DNA of 33,743 bases, taken from NCBI GenBank assembly GCA_964452575.1, contig CAYVMN010000017.1, positions 1 to 33,743 of the forward strand. Direction: 5' to 3'. Source of the stretch: CAYVMN01 sp964452575. GTDB lineage: Bacteria > Desulfobacterota > DSM-4660 > Desulfatiglandales > Desulfatiglandaceae. Under the pieces are notes generated by a model, which saw only the letters and a program-made list of their open reading frames with translations, searched no databases and was not told where the DNA came from. Of this stretch, positions 1-8,748 are shown in pieces. A program made the position numbers and the translations under genes. The first letter of the stretch is position 1, and each line of letters starts with the position of its first letter.

Positions 1-42
1 ACTGCCGTTCTATGGAGTGATGCCGTCCTTTACGTCCTTTGG

Positions 43-63
43 AAAAAAGACCCTCACGGTCCT
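43..63 (-). terminator. probable intrinsic terminator of the hldA-rlmB operon
   Basis: Read on the minus strand, a 6-bp stem (AGGACC pairing with GGTCTT, including one G-U pair) closes a 5-nt loop and runs straight into a T tract. It lies about 80 nt past the rlmB stop codon, where the end of that operon would be expected. The stem is short, so strength is uncertain. I see no other feature in the first 140 bases. Confidence 0.5.
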
Positions 64-140
64 CTTATTCCTCGGTGTTTTCGGAAAACTAAAGTGTTAC
101 CAAAACGATACTCTTGTCTCGTAACCCCCTTAAATCACTC

Positions 141-953
141 TCATGCCTTTGCCAGGTTTCTCTGCCGGACTATCTCTGAGAGGAAAATCCCGCCAGCGAC
201 CGAGACATTGAGCGATCCCATATTTCCCTCTGAAGGGATGCCAACCACCTGGTGGCAGCGTTTCCGCACAGAATGGCTCATGCCTCGCTCTTCATTCCCC
301 AGGACCAGGACAAGGTCTCGATTCCAGTCAAATTGATAAACGGTCTCAGAGGCATCGGTGGCGGTGCCTATGATCCAAAACCCTTTTCCATCTAAGAGAT
401 CCAGTGCCCTTCCCAGATTAACGACCATGGTAATAGGCATATATATCCAGGCCCCTGAAGAGCGCTTAATCACCTTTGAAGTGACACTGGCGGAACGGTC
501 TTTGGGTATGATCAGGCCATGGACTCCGAAAAATGTGGACGTCCGGATCAGGGCACCCAGGTTTCCTTCATCGGTGATGTGGTCGGCGGCAACCAGGAGG
601 GCCTTGTCCTGCCCTTTTCGCGAGATCTCAATAATCTGATTTAGCTCAGTGTAGGCGAATCTTCCTGCCAATGCCACAACCCCTTGGTGGGCCATGTCTG
701 GAAAGAGGACTGAGAGTTCAGAGGTCTTTTTTAGGCGGACAGTGATCTTCTTTTCCCTCGCAATTTTCAGGAGATCCTCTACCCTGGGGGAGCTCTTTCC
801 TTTAGCTATCCAAAGCTCCTTGATCTGTATCTGGCTTCCTGTCATGGCCTCACGAACTGCCCGAAAGCCGGGGATAAGATAAGATGTCTCCTCGAGAGGG
901 CGAGCGCCCTTGGGGGGCTCGGGCGGGCCTGGGTCCTGAGTCTTGGATTTCAT
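141..953 (-). CDS. rlmB: TrmH/RlmB-family 23S rRNA 2'-O-methyltransferase
   Basis: SpoU/TrmH-family RNA 2'-O-ribose methyltransferase (SPOUT trefoil-knot fold), 270 aa, close to the usual size of RlmB. RlmB methylates G2251 of 23S rRNA using SAM. The three SPOUT motifs are visible: NLGALIRTSTFFG (motif 1, about residue 130), VLGNEERGMS (motif 2, about 220) and PSEGNMGSLNVSVAGG (motif 3, about 240). The N-terminal substrate-binding domain contains the family's GFRAVREAM stretch. The start codon overlaps the last codons of gmk by 4 nt, so translation is probably coupled. It is the last gene of a minus-strand operon. A tRNA-directed TrmH paralogue cannot be excluded from sequence alone, but the N-terminal domain favours RlmB. 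Confidence 0.88.
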   Translation of the reverse strand: MKSKTQDPGPPEPPKGARPLEETSYLIPGFRAVREAMTGSQIQIKELWIAKGKSSPRVEDLLKIAREKKITVRLKKTSELSVLFPDMAHQGVVALAGRFAYTELNQIIEISRKGQDKALLVAADHITDEGNLGALIRTSTFFGVHGLIIPKDRSASVTSKVIKRSSGAWIYMPITMVVNLGRALDLLDGKGFWIIGTATDASETVYQFDWNRDLVLVLGNEERGMSHSVRKRCHQVVGIPSEGNMGSLNVSVAGGIFLSEIVRQRNLAKA

Positions 954-1555
954 GATAAATCAAAAATATCCTTAATGCCTGATAATCTCCTGGCTGTTCT
1001 GCATCGCTCGGATATGACAATTGACTTTGCCTCTTCGATGGCCCTTTCAAGGTTATCATTAATGATAACATAATCATACCAGACGCATTCCCTGATTTCC
1101 TGGGATGCCTCCTTGACTCTGTATCCTATCACCCCGTCCCTATCAGTATTCCTTTCCTTGAGCCTCTTTTCGAGGATCTCCAGAGAGGGGGGCAGCACAT
1201 AGACGAGTACCGTGTCTTCAAATTGCCTCTTTATGTCCTTCGCCCCCTGGGGGTCCACATCGAACAGGATATCCAGTCCCATTGCGATTTGTTCGACAAC
1301 GCTCGAAAGGGAGGTTCCATAAAGATCATTATAGACCGTGGCCCACTCCACAAAGGCCCCCTCATCTGCCATCTGTTTGAAGGTCGAACGATCCACAAAA
1401 TGGTAATCCACGCCATCCTTTTCGTTGCCCCGGGCCTTGCGGGTAGTATGGGAGATAGAATAGGCGAAGCCCCCTACCTCTTTCCTGAGGGCTCTTACAA
1501 TTGTAGACTTGCCCGCACCAGATGGTGCAGAAAAGATAAAGAGTAGGCCCGCCAT
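950..1555 (-). CDS. gmk: guanylate kinase
   Basis: Guanylate kinase, cytoplasmic, converts GMP and ATP to GDP and ADP in purine nucleotide salvage and synthesis. The 201-aa length is typical. The P-loop SAPSGAGKST lies at residues 9-18. It is followed by the GMP-binding segment with SISHTTRKARGNEKDG and YHFVDRSTF, then VDPQGAKDIK, all family hallmarks. The ATG starts right after the remA-like stop codon and a purine-rich GGAAG sits a few bases upstream inside that gene. The order yicC - remA - gmk is also found in Bacillus, so this is an old syntenic block. Confidence 0.96.
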   Translation of the reverse strand: MAGLLFIFSAPSGAGKSTIVRALRKEVGGFAYSISHTTRKARGNEKDGVDYHFVDRSTFKQMADEGAFVEWATVYNDLYGTSLSSVVEQIAMGLDILFDVDPQGAKDIKRQFEDTVLVYVLPPSLEILEKRLKERNTDRDGVIGYRVKEASQEIRECVWYDYVIINDNLERAIEEAKSIVISERCRTARRLSGIKDIFDLS

Positions 1556-1556
1556 C

Positions 1557-1829
1557 TTAATCTTCCAGGTCTTCAGCGCTCAGGGCGCCCTCTGGACTAA
1601 AGCGCTGGGCAATGGTTTCTGATTGAATGGCTGACAGGATTACATGGTTGCTGTCAGTGATAAGGACAGACCTGGTGCGCCTTCCCTGGGTGGCATCTAT
1701 CAGTCGCTTTTCTTCCCTCGCCTCATCACGCAATCGCCTGATGGGGGCGGCATTTGGAGAGATAATGGCTATAACGCGCCTTGAGACGACGGAATTTCCA
1801 AAACCTATATTTACGAGCTTGGGACTCAT
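1557..1829 (-). CDS. RemA-family (DUF370) regulatory protein
   Basis: Small DUF370/RemA-type protein of 90 aa. In Bacillus subtilis RemA is a DNA-binding regulator of extracellular matrix genes; the role of homologues in Gram-negative sulfate reducers is not known to me. The hallmark segments NIGFGNSVVSRRVIAI and the C-terminal ITDSNHVILSAIQSETIAQRF are present. I placed the start at the ATG at 1829 because an AAAGGAGAT ribosome-binding site precedes it with good spacing. An in-frame ATG 6 codons upstream overlaps that site and is unlikely to be used. It sits between yicC and gmk, the same order as in Bacillus, and runs almost directly into gmk. Confidence 0.88.
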   Translation of the reverse strand: MSPKLVNIGFGNSVVSRRVIAIISPNAAPIRRLRDEAREEKRLIDATQGRRTRSVLITDSNHVILSAIQSETIAQRFSPEGALSAEDLED

Positions 1830-1843
1830 AAGCAAATCTCCTT

Positions 1844-2725
1844 TCATTCCAGGTTTTGGGCCTGCTCCCTCAGTTTTTCAAGTCCTGCCTTCATTTCCAC
1901 AACAATCTTGGAAACTAACGAGTCAGAGGCCTTTACTCCGAGGGTATTTACTTCCCTGTTAATCTCTTGAATCAAGAAATCCAGTCTCCTTCCAATGGGG
2001 TCCTCAACCGTAAAGTAGTCACGAAACTGATTCAGATGGCTTTTGATGCGCACAATCTCCTCTGTGATGTCCGACCTCTCGGCAAAGATCGCTACCTCTT
2101 GTGCGATTCGATTTTGGTCCACACTTACATCCCCCAAGATCCGATGGATGTTCTCTTTGAGCCTATTTCGGTATTCTTCAGCCAGACTGGGGGCCCGTTC
2201 TTCCACCTGATTCAGATACTGTTCAAGCAGGTCCAGCCTTTTTTCGAAATCGGCCTCAATCGCTTCACCTTCCTTGGCCCTCATGAGTTCAAGGGAGTCT
2301 AGGGCCTTTCTCAAGGCCCCTTGGAAGCCTGGGCTTACCTCTTCCAGCTCCACCTCTCGCGGTTTGACAATAATCACATCTTTCATCTGGCAAAGGGAAT
2401 CTACCTTGACGCCCTGATCAAGGCCAAATTGTCCTGCCAGTTGATTGAAGATCTTCAAATAAGAATTTACCAAAGGCACATTGAGTTCAAGGTCATAGAG
2501 GTCCTCAGATCCGGCCTTTTCCATTTGGATAGAGGCCTCTACCCGCCCCCTCTTGATCTTGGAGGAGATGATAGTTCGTAGATCATTTTCCAGTAGCTGG
2601 TAGTTCTTGGGGATTCTCAGGGTGATATCCCGGTAACGATTGTTAAGCGATCTGATCTCCGCGATAAACAGGGTGTCGCCCAGCCGATAGTCCGCCCTTC
2701 CGTAAGCGGTCATGCTCCTAAACAA
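1844..2725 (-). CDS. yicC: YicC-family endoribonuclease
   Basis: YicC/YloC family protein, 293 aa. E. coli YicC has been described as an endoribonuclease acting in RNA turnover. The N-terminal family signature SMTAYGRADY is at residues 4-13, followed by the SLNNRYRDI region, and the C-terminal DUF1732 part contains RLDFLIQEINREVNTLGVKA. The start is a TTG: the E. coli protein begins with the same M-x-R-S-M-T-A-Y pattern, and the later ATG (residue 5) has an AGGAG only one base before it. The TTG lies inside the last codons of the DUF4416 gene, giving an 8-nt overlap and suggesting coupled translation. Confidence 0.9.
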   Translation of the reverse strand: MFRSMTAYGRADYRLGDTLFIAEIRSLNNRYRDITLRIPKNYQLLENDLRTIISSKIKRGRVEASIQMEKAGSEDLYDLELNVPLVNSYLKIFNQLAGQFGLDQGVKVDSLCQMKDVIIVKPREVELEEVSPGFQGALRKALDSLELMRAKEGEAIEADFEKRLDLLEQYLNQVEERAPSLAEEYRNRLKENIHRILGDVSVDQNRIAQEVAIFAERSDITEEIVRIKSHLNQFRDYFTVEDPIGRRLDFLIQEINREVNTLGVKASDSLVSKIVVEMKAGLEKLREQAQNLE

Positions 2726-3257
2726 TTTGTCTCATCTCCCTTAGCTGTTCCATATATCTCTTTCTGATCCCATTGAGGTATCCAATGATCTCGGGATCTG
2801 CATAATCTGGATAGGTCCATGCAAGCGGCCTGAAACTGCCTTTCTTGAAAATCAAGGTCAGGTCTGCATAAATCCCCTTTGAAAGGTAGACCCTGTGGAC
2901 ATAGTTCTTGCCGGTAGCCAGTATCAATCTCTCAGGGCAGATATAGCCGGGGTCAATATTTATCATCCTTTTCCCATCGCGCAGGTACTGTTCCTCAATC
3001 TGGTTGGTCTCTAGCTTTATCTCCGTGAGCCGGTCCGGGGGGAGCACCCTCTCAAAGGAAATGAATCGCCGATAGAGGGGCCAGCCCATCTCGCGGGCAT
3101 AATATTTTGTCCTGTCAAAAAGGAGTTCAGGGCTCAGCCAGTCCAGGGGTCCATACACACCTGAGAGCTGGGAAATGACTTTGTCAATACACTCCCTTTC
3201 AGGGGAGAAGAGACTCGAGATGATCTTTACGGGGTCCGGTTCCCGAGGATAACTCAT
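2718..3257 (-). CDS. DUF4416 family protein
   Basis: Recognised as DUF4416, a family of unknown function common in deltaproteobacteria and relatives; 179 aa is typical. Family-like stretches are FDRTKYYAREMG, LYRRFISFERV, INIDPGYICPERLILAT, YLSKGIYADLTL and WTYPDYADPEI. No signal peptide or membrane segment is visible, so it is probably cytoplasmic. It sits between hldA and yicC on the same strand and overlaps yicC by 8 nt, so it is likely cotranscribed with the yicC-remA-gmk-rlmB block. Function cannot be assigned from the sequence. Confidence 0.85.
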   Translation of the reverse strand: MSYPREPDPVKIISSLFSPERECIDKVISQLSGVYGPLDWLSPELLFDRTKYYAREMGWPLYRRFISFERVLPPDRLTEIKLETNQIEEQYLRDGKRMINIDPGYICPERLILATGKNYVHRVYLSKGIYADLTLIFKKGSFRPLAWTYPDYADPEIIGYLNGIRKRYMEQLREMRQIV

Positions 3258-3259
3258 CT

Positions 3260-3287
3260 GATTGACAATTGACGATTGATGATTGAC
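3260..3287. repeat. four tandem heptanucleotide repeats, RATTGAY
   Basis: Four consecutive 7-nt units are present: GATTGAC, AATTGAC, GATTGAT and GATTGAC. They lie immediately upstream of the DUF4416 start. Two-unit copies of the same heptamer appear at 27969-27982 and 29795-29808, also at gene edges. This looks like a dispersed short tandem repeat rather than an operator, but that is inference. Confidence 0.7.
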
Positions 3288-3394
3288 TCACCATGATCAT
3301 TCATTGAGGAGCTAAAAGACACGTCGGTATCTCCGTGCCCAGGTCGCTGTCAAGCACAGCAATGTGGTCCAAATGGTTTTTCTGCTGATGGAGG

Positions 3395-4414
3395 TTATGA
3401 CCCCTTTGAACCCGCTATGGCATTTTTCAAGTCTTCCGCACTAACAGCCGAGGTCCCCACCTCGCCTACAACGATCCCTGCGGCAAAGTTGGAAATGATT
3501 GCCGCGGACCTTAGATCCATTCCCGATGCCAGGCCCAGAGAAAGGGCCCCAATGACCGTATCCCCAGCACCAGTGACGTCATAGACCTTCTTGGCATTGG
3601 CCGGGATATGGATTATATCCCCCCCGTTTTCAAAGAGTGTCATCCCCTCTTTGCCCTGGGTAATGAGGACCGAGCGGCAATTTAGCTCCTTGAGCATATG
3701 CCTCCCTGCCTTAACCAGGGCCTGTTCGTCCAAGATCTCAAAGCGGCAAAAAGTGGCTGCCTCATGGTGGTTTGGGGTGATTACGTCCACTCCATAATAG
3801 TATTCGAAATTGCCGGTCTTGGGGTCAACGGCGACAATAACAGACTCATCCTGGATCACCTGCCTAAGGCCCTTCATCAGGGGATCGGAAATGACCCCTT
3901 TTCCATAATCAGAGACCACAATTGCGTCAACACTTTGCAGGTTTTTCTTGATAAAGGCGAGGAGCCTTTCTATGTTCTCAGGGCTGATGCCTCCCCGAAT
4001 CTCACGATCAATACGGACCACTTGTTGGTCATGGGCTACAACCCTCGTCTTGAGGCTTGTGGGCCTGCCCTCCTCGATTATAATACCATCTGATGCAAGG
4101 TGCATCCGGTCGACCTCTTTGAGGATTTCGCGCCCAGTCCTATCATTACCAATGACCCCACAGAGAATGGGCATCCCCCCGAGGGTTGCGATATTACGGA
4201 TGACATTGGCAGCCCCCCCAAGCATCTTCGTCTCCCCTCTGACCTCTACTACCGGCACCGGGGCCTCAGGGGAAATCCGGGAGACACTGCCCCAAACATA
4301 CTCATCCATTATGATGTCGCCAACTACAAGGACCCTGGACTCGGAAAACCTGTCGATATATTCTCTCAGGAGCCTTCCGTCATAGTCTCGTCCAATTGTT
4401 TTGATCCGGCTCAC
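3395..4414 (-). CDS. hldA: D-glycero-beta-D-manno-heptose-7-phosphate kinase (RfaE/HldE domain I)
   Basis: PfkB/ribokinase-family sugar kinase matching RfaE/HldE domain I, which phosphorylates D-glycero-D-manno-heptose 7-phosphate at C1 on the way to ADP-heptose for LPS core. Evidence: VLVVGDIIMDEYVWG near residue 30, RISPEAPVPVVEV, the GGAANVIRNIATLGG substrate loop, and the PfkB signature VTGAGDTVIGALSLGL with the catalytic Asp near the C-terminus. At 339 aa it is the kinase alone; the nucleotidyltransferase domain fused in E. coli HldE is missing and must be encoded elsewhere. The start is GTG, preceded by GGGAAGG. The gene implies an LPS outer membrane. It probably opens the minus-strand operon. 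Confidence 0.9.
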   Translation of the reverse strand: MSRIKTIGRDYDGRLLREYIDRFSESRVLVVGDIIMDEYVWGSVSRISPEAPVPVVEVRGETKMLGGAANVIRNIATLGGMPILCGVIGNDRTGREILKEVDRMHLASDGIIIEEGRPTSLKTRVVAHDQQVVRIDREIRGGISPENIERLLAFIKKNLQSVDAIVVSDYGKGVISDPLMKGLRQVIQDESVIVAVDPKTGNFEYYYGVDVITPNHHEAATFCRFEILDEQALVKAGRHMLKELNCRSVLITQGKEGMTLFENGGDIIHIPANAKKVYDVTGAGDTVIGALSLGLASGMDLRSAAIISNFAAGIVVGEVGTSAVSAEDLKNAIAGSKGS

Positions 4415-4703
4415 TAAAACCTTCCCTTTCTACATGATTTTTCTTTCATGAGCATCTAGTAGACACGTCTTATATCATCCTCATCTCCTGTTGTCCATAC
4501 GATTGATTGGCCTTGTGGCTTGACTCTTCTGTTCCTTTTTGAGGGAATCAACTATCTGAGCGTGCGTGAGCGTCTATTTATGAGGAAAAAGAGGGAGATC
4601 GAGGTGTTATAATTGCCTATTGACTAATGATTATTGAAGATTTAAGTTCTTGTTCTCAAAAAAACTGCCAATTCCAGGACATCACGTTCGGGGGAAACTG
4701 CAG
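4415..4703. other. divergent intergenic region between hldA and trkA
   Basis: About 290 bases with no credible gene. It must hold divergent promoters for hldA (minus) and trkA (plus). A loose plus-strand candidate, TTGACT followed 15 nt later by TTTAAG, lies near 4619-4645, which is weak. A TTG-initiated extension of trkA into this region is possible but not favoured. Confidence 0.5.
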
Positions 4704-6062
4704 GTGAAGATTATCATTGTCGGAGCGGGCGAGGTGGGTTTCCACATCGCCCAGAGACTTTCTGAGGAAAACCAAGATGTGGTCCTTATAGACAAGGATC
4801 CCCAGCAGATAAGGCGGATAACCGAAAATCTGGACGTTCAGGCGCTTTTGGGTTCGGGGACGAGTCCACGGTTGCTCAGGGAATCAGGGATCGAGCAGGC
4901 AGATATGTTAGTAGCTGCCACGGACAGCGACGAGGTAAACCTGATTTCCTGTATGCTGGCCCGAAATCTTAACCAATATATGCTCAAGGTGGCCCGGATC
5001 AGAAACACGGAATACCTGGAAGAAGGAGGGTTTCTGGCCCAAGAACTCCTGGGGATTGACCATGTTATCAATCCTAATTCGGTCATGGTAAATGCCATCC
5101 TGAGCCTGATGGAGGTGCCGGGTGCTTCTGAAGTAATTGATTTTGTGGGAGGAAGAGTAAAGCTCATTGGCTTTACTGTGACCAAAGAATCTCCCTTTAC
5201 CGGTCGCCAACTCCTTTCCTTCAAGGGGCCGGAAGAAAAATTGCTTGTGGGCGCTATAGTCAGGGGAAATCAGGTCTTGATCCCGCAGGGAACCGATACG
5301 ATCCAAACGGATGACTTGGTCTATGTGGTGGTAAGAAATGATGAGCTGGATCACGTGACCGGGCTTTTCGACCTCAAGGCAGAGACCCTCAGAAGGGTCA
5401 TCATAGTGGGTGCAGGTGAAACAGCTATGGCATTGGCGACAGCACTCGACAATAGCAGGGTCAGCGCAAAAATCATTGACAAAGACAGTGAGAGGTGTGC
5501 CAGCCTTTCCGGAAAGCTTGATCGGGTAATTGTGATCAATGGCGATGGGACAGATAAGGACCTGCTACTGGAAGAAAATATCTCGGGCGTCGACTTCGCG
5601 GTGGCCCTTACCGGTGATGAAGAGAGCAACATCCTTATCTCCCTCCTTGCAAAAGGGCTCGGTGCCAAGAGGACTATCACCCGTGTTAACAAATTGAGCT
5701 ATATCCCCCTAGTCTCTGCAATTGGAATAGATACTGTGGTGAGTACAAGGCTCTCTGCTGTCAGGGCTATCTTACAGTACATCAGGCGTGGTAAGATTAT
5801 CTCCGTGGCCCCGCTCAAGGGTGAGCATGCCGAGGCCATAGAGGCCGAGGCCCTTGAGACCTCTGATATAGTAAATGTCCCCCTATCCAAGGTGAAATTC
5901 CCAAAAGGTGCTATTGTAGGCGCGATCGTACGCGGCGATGAGATCATTATTCCCCGGGGGGATAGCATCGTCAGGGCAAAGGACCGGCTCATTATCTTCT
6001 CGCTCCAACCCGTGGTGCCCAAACTGGAGAAGCTCCTCACCGTGAAACTGGAATATTTCTGA
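4704..6062 (+). CDS. trkA: Trk potassium transporter NAD-binding subunit TrkA
   Basis: Peripheral cytoplasmic regulatory subunit of the Trk K+ uptake system, binding NAD(H) and ATP and gating TrkH. There are two tandem RCK units: the first Rossmann motif IIIVGAGEVG is at the N-terminus and the second VIIVGAGETAMALA is near residue 235, each followed by a TrkA-C domain (FTGRQL near 165; IVNVPLSKVKFPKGAIVGAIVRG near 390). I chose the GTG at 4704 because E. coli TrkA starts MKIIILGAGQVG and a GGGGGAA stretch lies upstream. This gives 452 aa, close to E. coli's 458. A TTG at 4650 would add 18 non-homologous residues. The stop TGA shares one base with the trkH ATG, so the two are coupled. Confidence 0.94.
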   Translation: MKIIIVGAGEVGFHIAQRLSEENQDVVLIDKDPQQIRRITENLDVQALLGSGTSPRLLRESGIEQADMLVAATDSDEVNLISCMLARNLNQYMLKVARIRNTEYLEEGGFLAQELLGIDHVINPNSVMVNAILSLMEVPGASEVIDFVGGRVKLIGFTVTKESPFTGRQLLSFKGPEEKLLVGAIVRGNQVLIPQGTDTIQTDDLVYVVVRNDELDHVTGLFDLKAETLRRVIIVGAGETAMALATALDNSRVSAKIIDKDSERCASLSGKLDRVIVINGDGTDKDLLLEENISGVDFAVALTGDEESNILISLLAKGLGAKRTITRVNKLSYIPLVSAIGIDTVVSTRLSAVRAILQYIRRGKIISVAPLKGEHAEAIEAEALETSDIVNVPLSKVKFPKGAIVGAIVRGDEIIIPRGDSIVRAKDRLIIFSLQPVVPKLEKLLTVKLEYF

Positions 6063-7510
6063 TGCACCCAAGGGTTATAACGCGGTTTGTAGCGATAGTG
6101 GTTTTCTCCCTGGGCATCTCTATGACAGCTCCCCTTCTGGTGTCCATCATATATGGGGACGGCGGCACGTGGGCGCTGATCGTTTCCACGCTAGTCACAT
6201 CCTCAGCGGGTCTCATTTTCCTTATCTTAACGAAAGGCCATGGGAATAACCATTTGAACCACCGCGATGGAGTCGCAATTGTGGCCTTCGGGTGGCTGAT
6301 GGCGGGTTTATTTGGGACCCTCCCCTATCTTTTTTCTGGCGCCCTCCCCAATTTTACTAACGCCTATTTTGAATCGGTATCAGGCTTTACTACCACCGGT
6401 GCCACGGTGCTGACCGATATCGAGCGTCTGCCGGAGGGTATCCTTCTCTGGAGGAGCCAGACCCAGTGGTTCGGAGGGATGGGGATTATCGTCTTCTCAA
6501 TAGCCATTCTGCCGTTGTTGGGGGTCGGCGGAATGCAGCTCTACAAGGCGGAAATTCCAAGTCCTGTGGTGGACCGGCTAAAACCAAGGATCTCCGAGAC
6601 GGCAAAGACACTCTGGAAGGTCTATGTCCTGATTACGGCAGTGGAGATAGGCATGCTATTTGTTGGGGGGATGCCCCTTTTCGATGCGGTTTGCCATGCC
6701 TTTTGCACTATGCCGACCGGTGGGTTTTCGACCAAGAACGCCAGCATTGCCTATTATAATGGCGTGTACTTTGATTGCGTATTTATTCTATTCATGCTCC
6801 TGGCAGGGATCAACTTTTCACTGCATTATCGGGCCATCAAGGGAGATCCAAAGGTCTTTGGCAAGGATTCAGAGTGCCGCACCTTTCTCATTTTCGTCGG
6901 CCTCTTCGTTGTTATCGTCACCCTGGATATTCACGGAACCGTTTATGGCTCAATTGTTGAGGCATTCCGCTATGCAACATTCCAGGTGGGTTCGATCATT
7001 ACTACCACAGGTTTTGTTACCGCAGACTATGAAAAGTGGCCTGCCCTCTCACAACTCATATTGCTCATTTGTATGTTTCTAGGGGCAATGGCCGGGTCGA
7101 CTGGTGGAGGGATGAAGACGATGCGGGTCATGCTGCTCGTAAGGCATGGCTATCAGCAGCTCTTTCATATCGTACATCCTCATGCCGTTACAACCGTCAA
7201 ATTGGGAGGGAGACCTGTATCTCAAGATGTGCTCAGTAGCGTCTGGGGATTTTTCATCCTCTATCTCGGCCTTTTCATGGTAGCCACACTTATTATGGCA
7301 GGCCTGGGACTCGATGTAGTCTCGGCCATAGGCTCGGTGGCGGCAACCATCGGCAATATCGGACCAGGTTTAGGCATTGTGGGGCCTACGGAGCACTACC
7401 TTTTCATCCCTCCCATAGGGAAATGGGTCCTAGTCTTCTGCATGCTCCTCGGACGACTTGAAATCTATACGGTCTTCGTCTTGCTTACGCCTGAATTCTG
7501 GAAGAAGTGA
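6062..7510 (+). CDS. trkH: Trk potassium transporter membrane subunit TrkH
   Basis: Integral inner-membrane K+ translocating subunit of the SKT superfamily, partner of the upstream TrkA. At 482 aa it matches E. coli TrkH (483 aa). The pore-loop/selectivity regions are recognisable: SVSGFTTTGATVL, CTMPTGGFSTKNASIAYY, GSIITTTGFVTADYEKWP and a final SVAATIGNIGPGLG. About ten or more hydrophobic segments are evident along the protein, and MAGSTGGGMKTMRVM matches the family's cytoplasmic loop. It overlaps trkA by one base and ends 14 nt from the convergent amrS-like gene. Confidence 0.95.
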   Translation: MHPRVITRFVAIVVFSLGISMTAPLLVSIIYGDGGTWALIVSTLVTSSAGLIFLILTKGHGNNHLNHRDGVAIVAFGWLMAGLFGTLPYLFSGALPNFTNAYFESVSGFTTTGATVLTDIERLPEGILLWRSQTQWFGGMGIIVFSIAILPLLGVGGMQLYKAEIPSPVVDRLKPRISETAKTLWKVYVLITAVEIGMLFVGGMPLFDAVCHAFCTMPTGGFSTKNASIAYYNGVYFDCVFILFMLLAGINFSLHYRAIKGDPKVFGKDSECRTFLIFVGLFVVIVTLDIHGTVYGSIVEAFRYATFQVGSIITTTGFVTADYEKWPALSQLILLICMFLGAMAGSTGGGMKTMRVMLLVRHGYQQLFHIVHPHAVTTVKLGGRPVSQDVLSSVWGFFILYLGLFMVATLIMAGLGLDVVSAIGSVAATIGNIGPGLGIVGPTEHYLFIPPIGKWVLVFCMLLGRLEIYTVFVLLTPEFWKK

Positions 7511-7524
7511 GGGGGATCTTATGA

Positions 7525-8718
7525 CTATGAAGATAGCGGGTTTTGGCCCCACCTTCCAGGAATCGAGCTCCTGCAAAACCGGCATCTTCCGTCAACTATG
7601 TTGAACGCCGTGATCAAATAGCCGTTTCTGCCGATCAAGATCCTGTGACAGCTGTGGCAGTAAGTCTGTGTGCCTTCGTGACCGGGTACATTTCCCAGAT
7701 ATACATATCGAATGCCTTCGCTGAGGGCAACCTCCCTCAGTTTTTCAAGTGTTGCGATGGGCGTTGCCGGAAGCCTGGTCAGCTTATATCTGGGGAAAAA
7801 TCTCAGAAGGTGGAGGGGATAATCTGGCCCCAATTCTTTCAGCACCCATCCGCACATCCTCTTGATCATATCAGGATCATCCACGTAGGTGGGAACTACT
7901 AGGGTGGTCATTTCAAACCAGACACCTTCCTTGTGTAAGGTCTTGAAGGTGCTCAGGACAGGCTGGAGGGCCCCCCCGTTTAAAGAGCGGTAGATGCTAT
8001 CTTCAAAGGATTTCAGGTTGACATTGGCCCCGTCTAGGAATTTGCAGAGCCTAATAAGAGGCTCACTGTTTATATATCCGTTCGATACCAGCACGTTCTT
8101 GAGACCCTCGGCCCTTGCCAGTTTGGAGGTGTTATACATGTATTCATAAAAGGATATGGGTTCAGAGTAGGTATATGCAATGGAAGGTATATTTCTCTTT
8201 TTTGCATTTTCTACCACGTCTTCGGGAAATAGCTGCACATGGTTTACCTCCTCAGGCCTCTTCTGGGAGATTTCCCAGTTTTGGCAGTTGAGACACCTGA
8301 AATTGCAACCCGCAGTGGCAATGGAAAATATGAGGGATTTGGGATAAAAATGGTTCAGGGGTTTTTTCTCGATGGGATCTATGTGCACGGAACAAGGGTC
8401 CCCATATGCCAAGGAGTAAAGCTTCCCCCCTATATTCACCTTTGAACGGCATACACTACGATCCCCAGGGTCAAGGACACAACGGTTCGGACAGACCTGG
8501 CACTGGACTGTTTTACCGTCACTGGCATAAAAAAAGCCTTCGATAGACCACTTCCAAGGCCTCTCGGGGGCATCATTTTTGAAAATGTGTCCCCTTATGT
8601 CTTGTGCCTTATTTCTTGTGTTTCCAAAAAACCCGTACCCAGTGCCGGCACAGAGAAGGGCTGAGGCACCTAATCCAAGGGATTTCAAGAATTCCTTTCG
8701 AGTCATCATGCCGGGCAT
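7525..8718 (-). CDS. amrS: AmmeMemoRadiSam-system radical SAM enzyme (AmrS-like), with export signal
   Basis: Radical SAM protein of the AmmeMemoRadiSam type, biochemical role not established to my knowledge. The [4Fe-4S]/SAM motif C-x3-C-x2-C is GCNFRCLNCQNW (Cys 138, 142, 145). Before it comes a Cys-rich segment CQVCPNRC with a distal C, and near the C-terminus CHSC and CRFC form a probable metal site. The N-terminus MTRKEFLKSLG followed by a hydrophobic ASALLC stretch resembles a Tat signal with RK instead of RR. I chose ATG 8718 because GGGAGGT sits 8 nt upstream; a TTG two codons earlier is less likely. It is last in a three-gene cluster with the spermidine-synthase-like and AMMECR1 genes. 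An exported radical SAM enzyme is unusual. Confidence 0.85.
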   Translation of the reverse strand: MPGMMTRKEFLKSLGLGASALLCAGTGYGFFGNTRNKAQDIRGHIFKNDAPERPWKWSIEGFFYASDGKTVQCQVCPNRCVLDPGDRSVCRSKVNIGGKLYSLAYGDPCSVHIDPIEKKPLNHFYPKSLIFSIATAGCNFRCLNCQNWEISQKRPEEVNHVQLFPEDVVENAKKRNIPSIAYTYSEPISFYEYMYNTSKLARAEGLKNVLVSNGYINSEPLIRLCKFLDGANVNLKSFEDSIYRSLNGGALQPVLSTFKTLHKEGVWFEMTTLVVPTYVDDPDMIKRMCGWVLKELGPDYPLHLLRFFPRYKLTRLPATPIATLEKLREVALSEGIRYVYLGNVPGHEGTQTYCHSCHRILIGRNGYLITAFNIVDGRCRFCRSSIPGRWGQNPLSS

Positions 8719-8748
8719 AAGCAATACCTCCCGTCTTTAACACGAATT

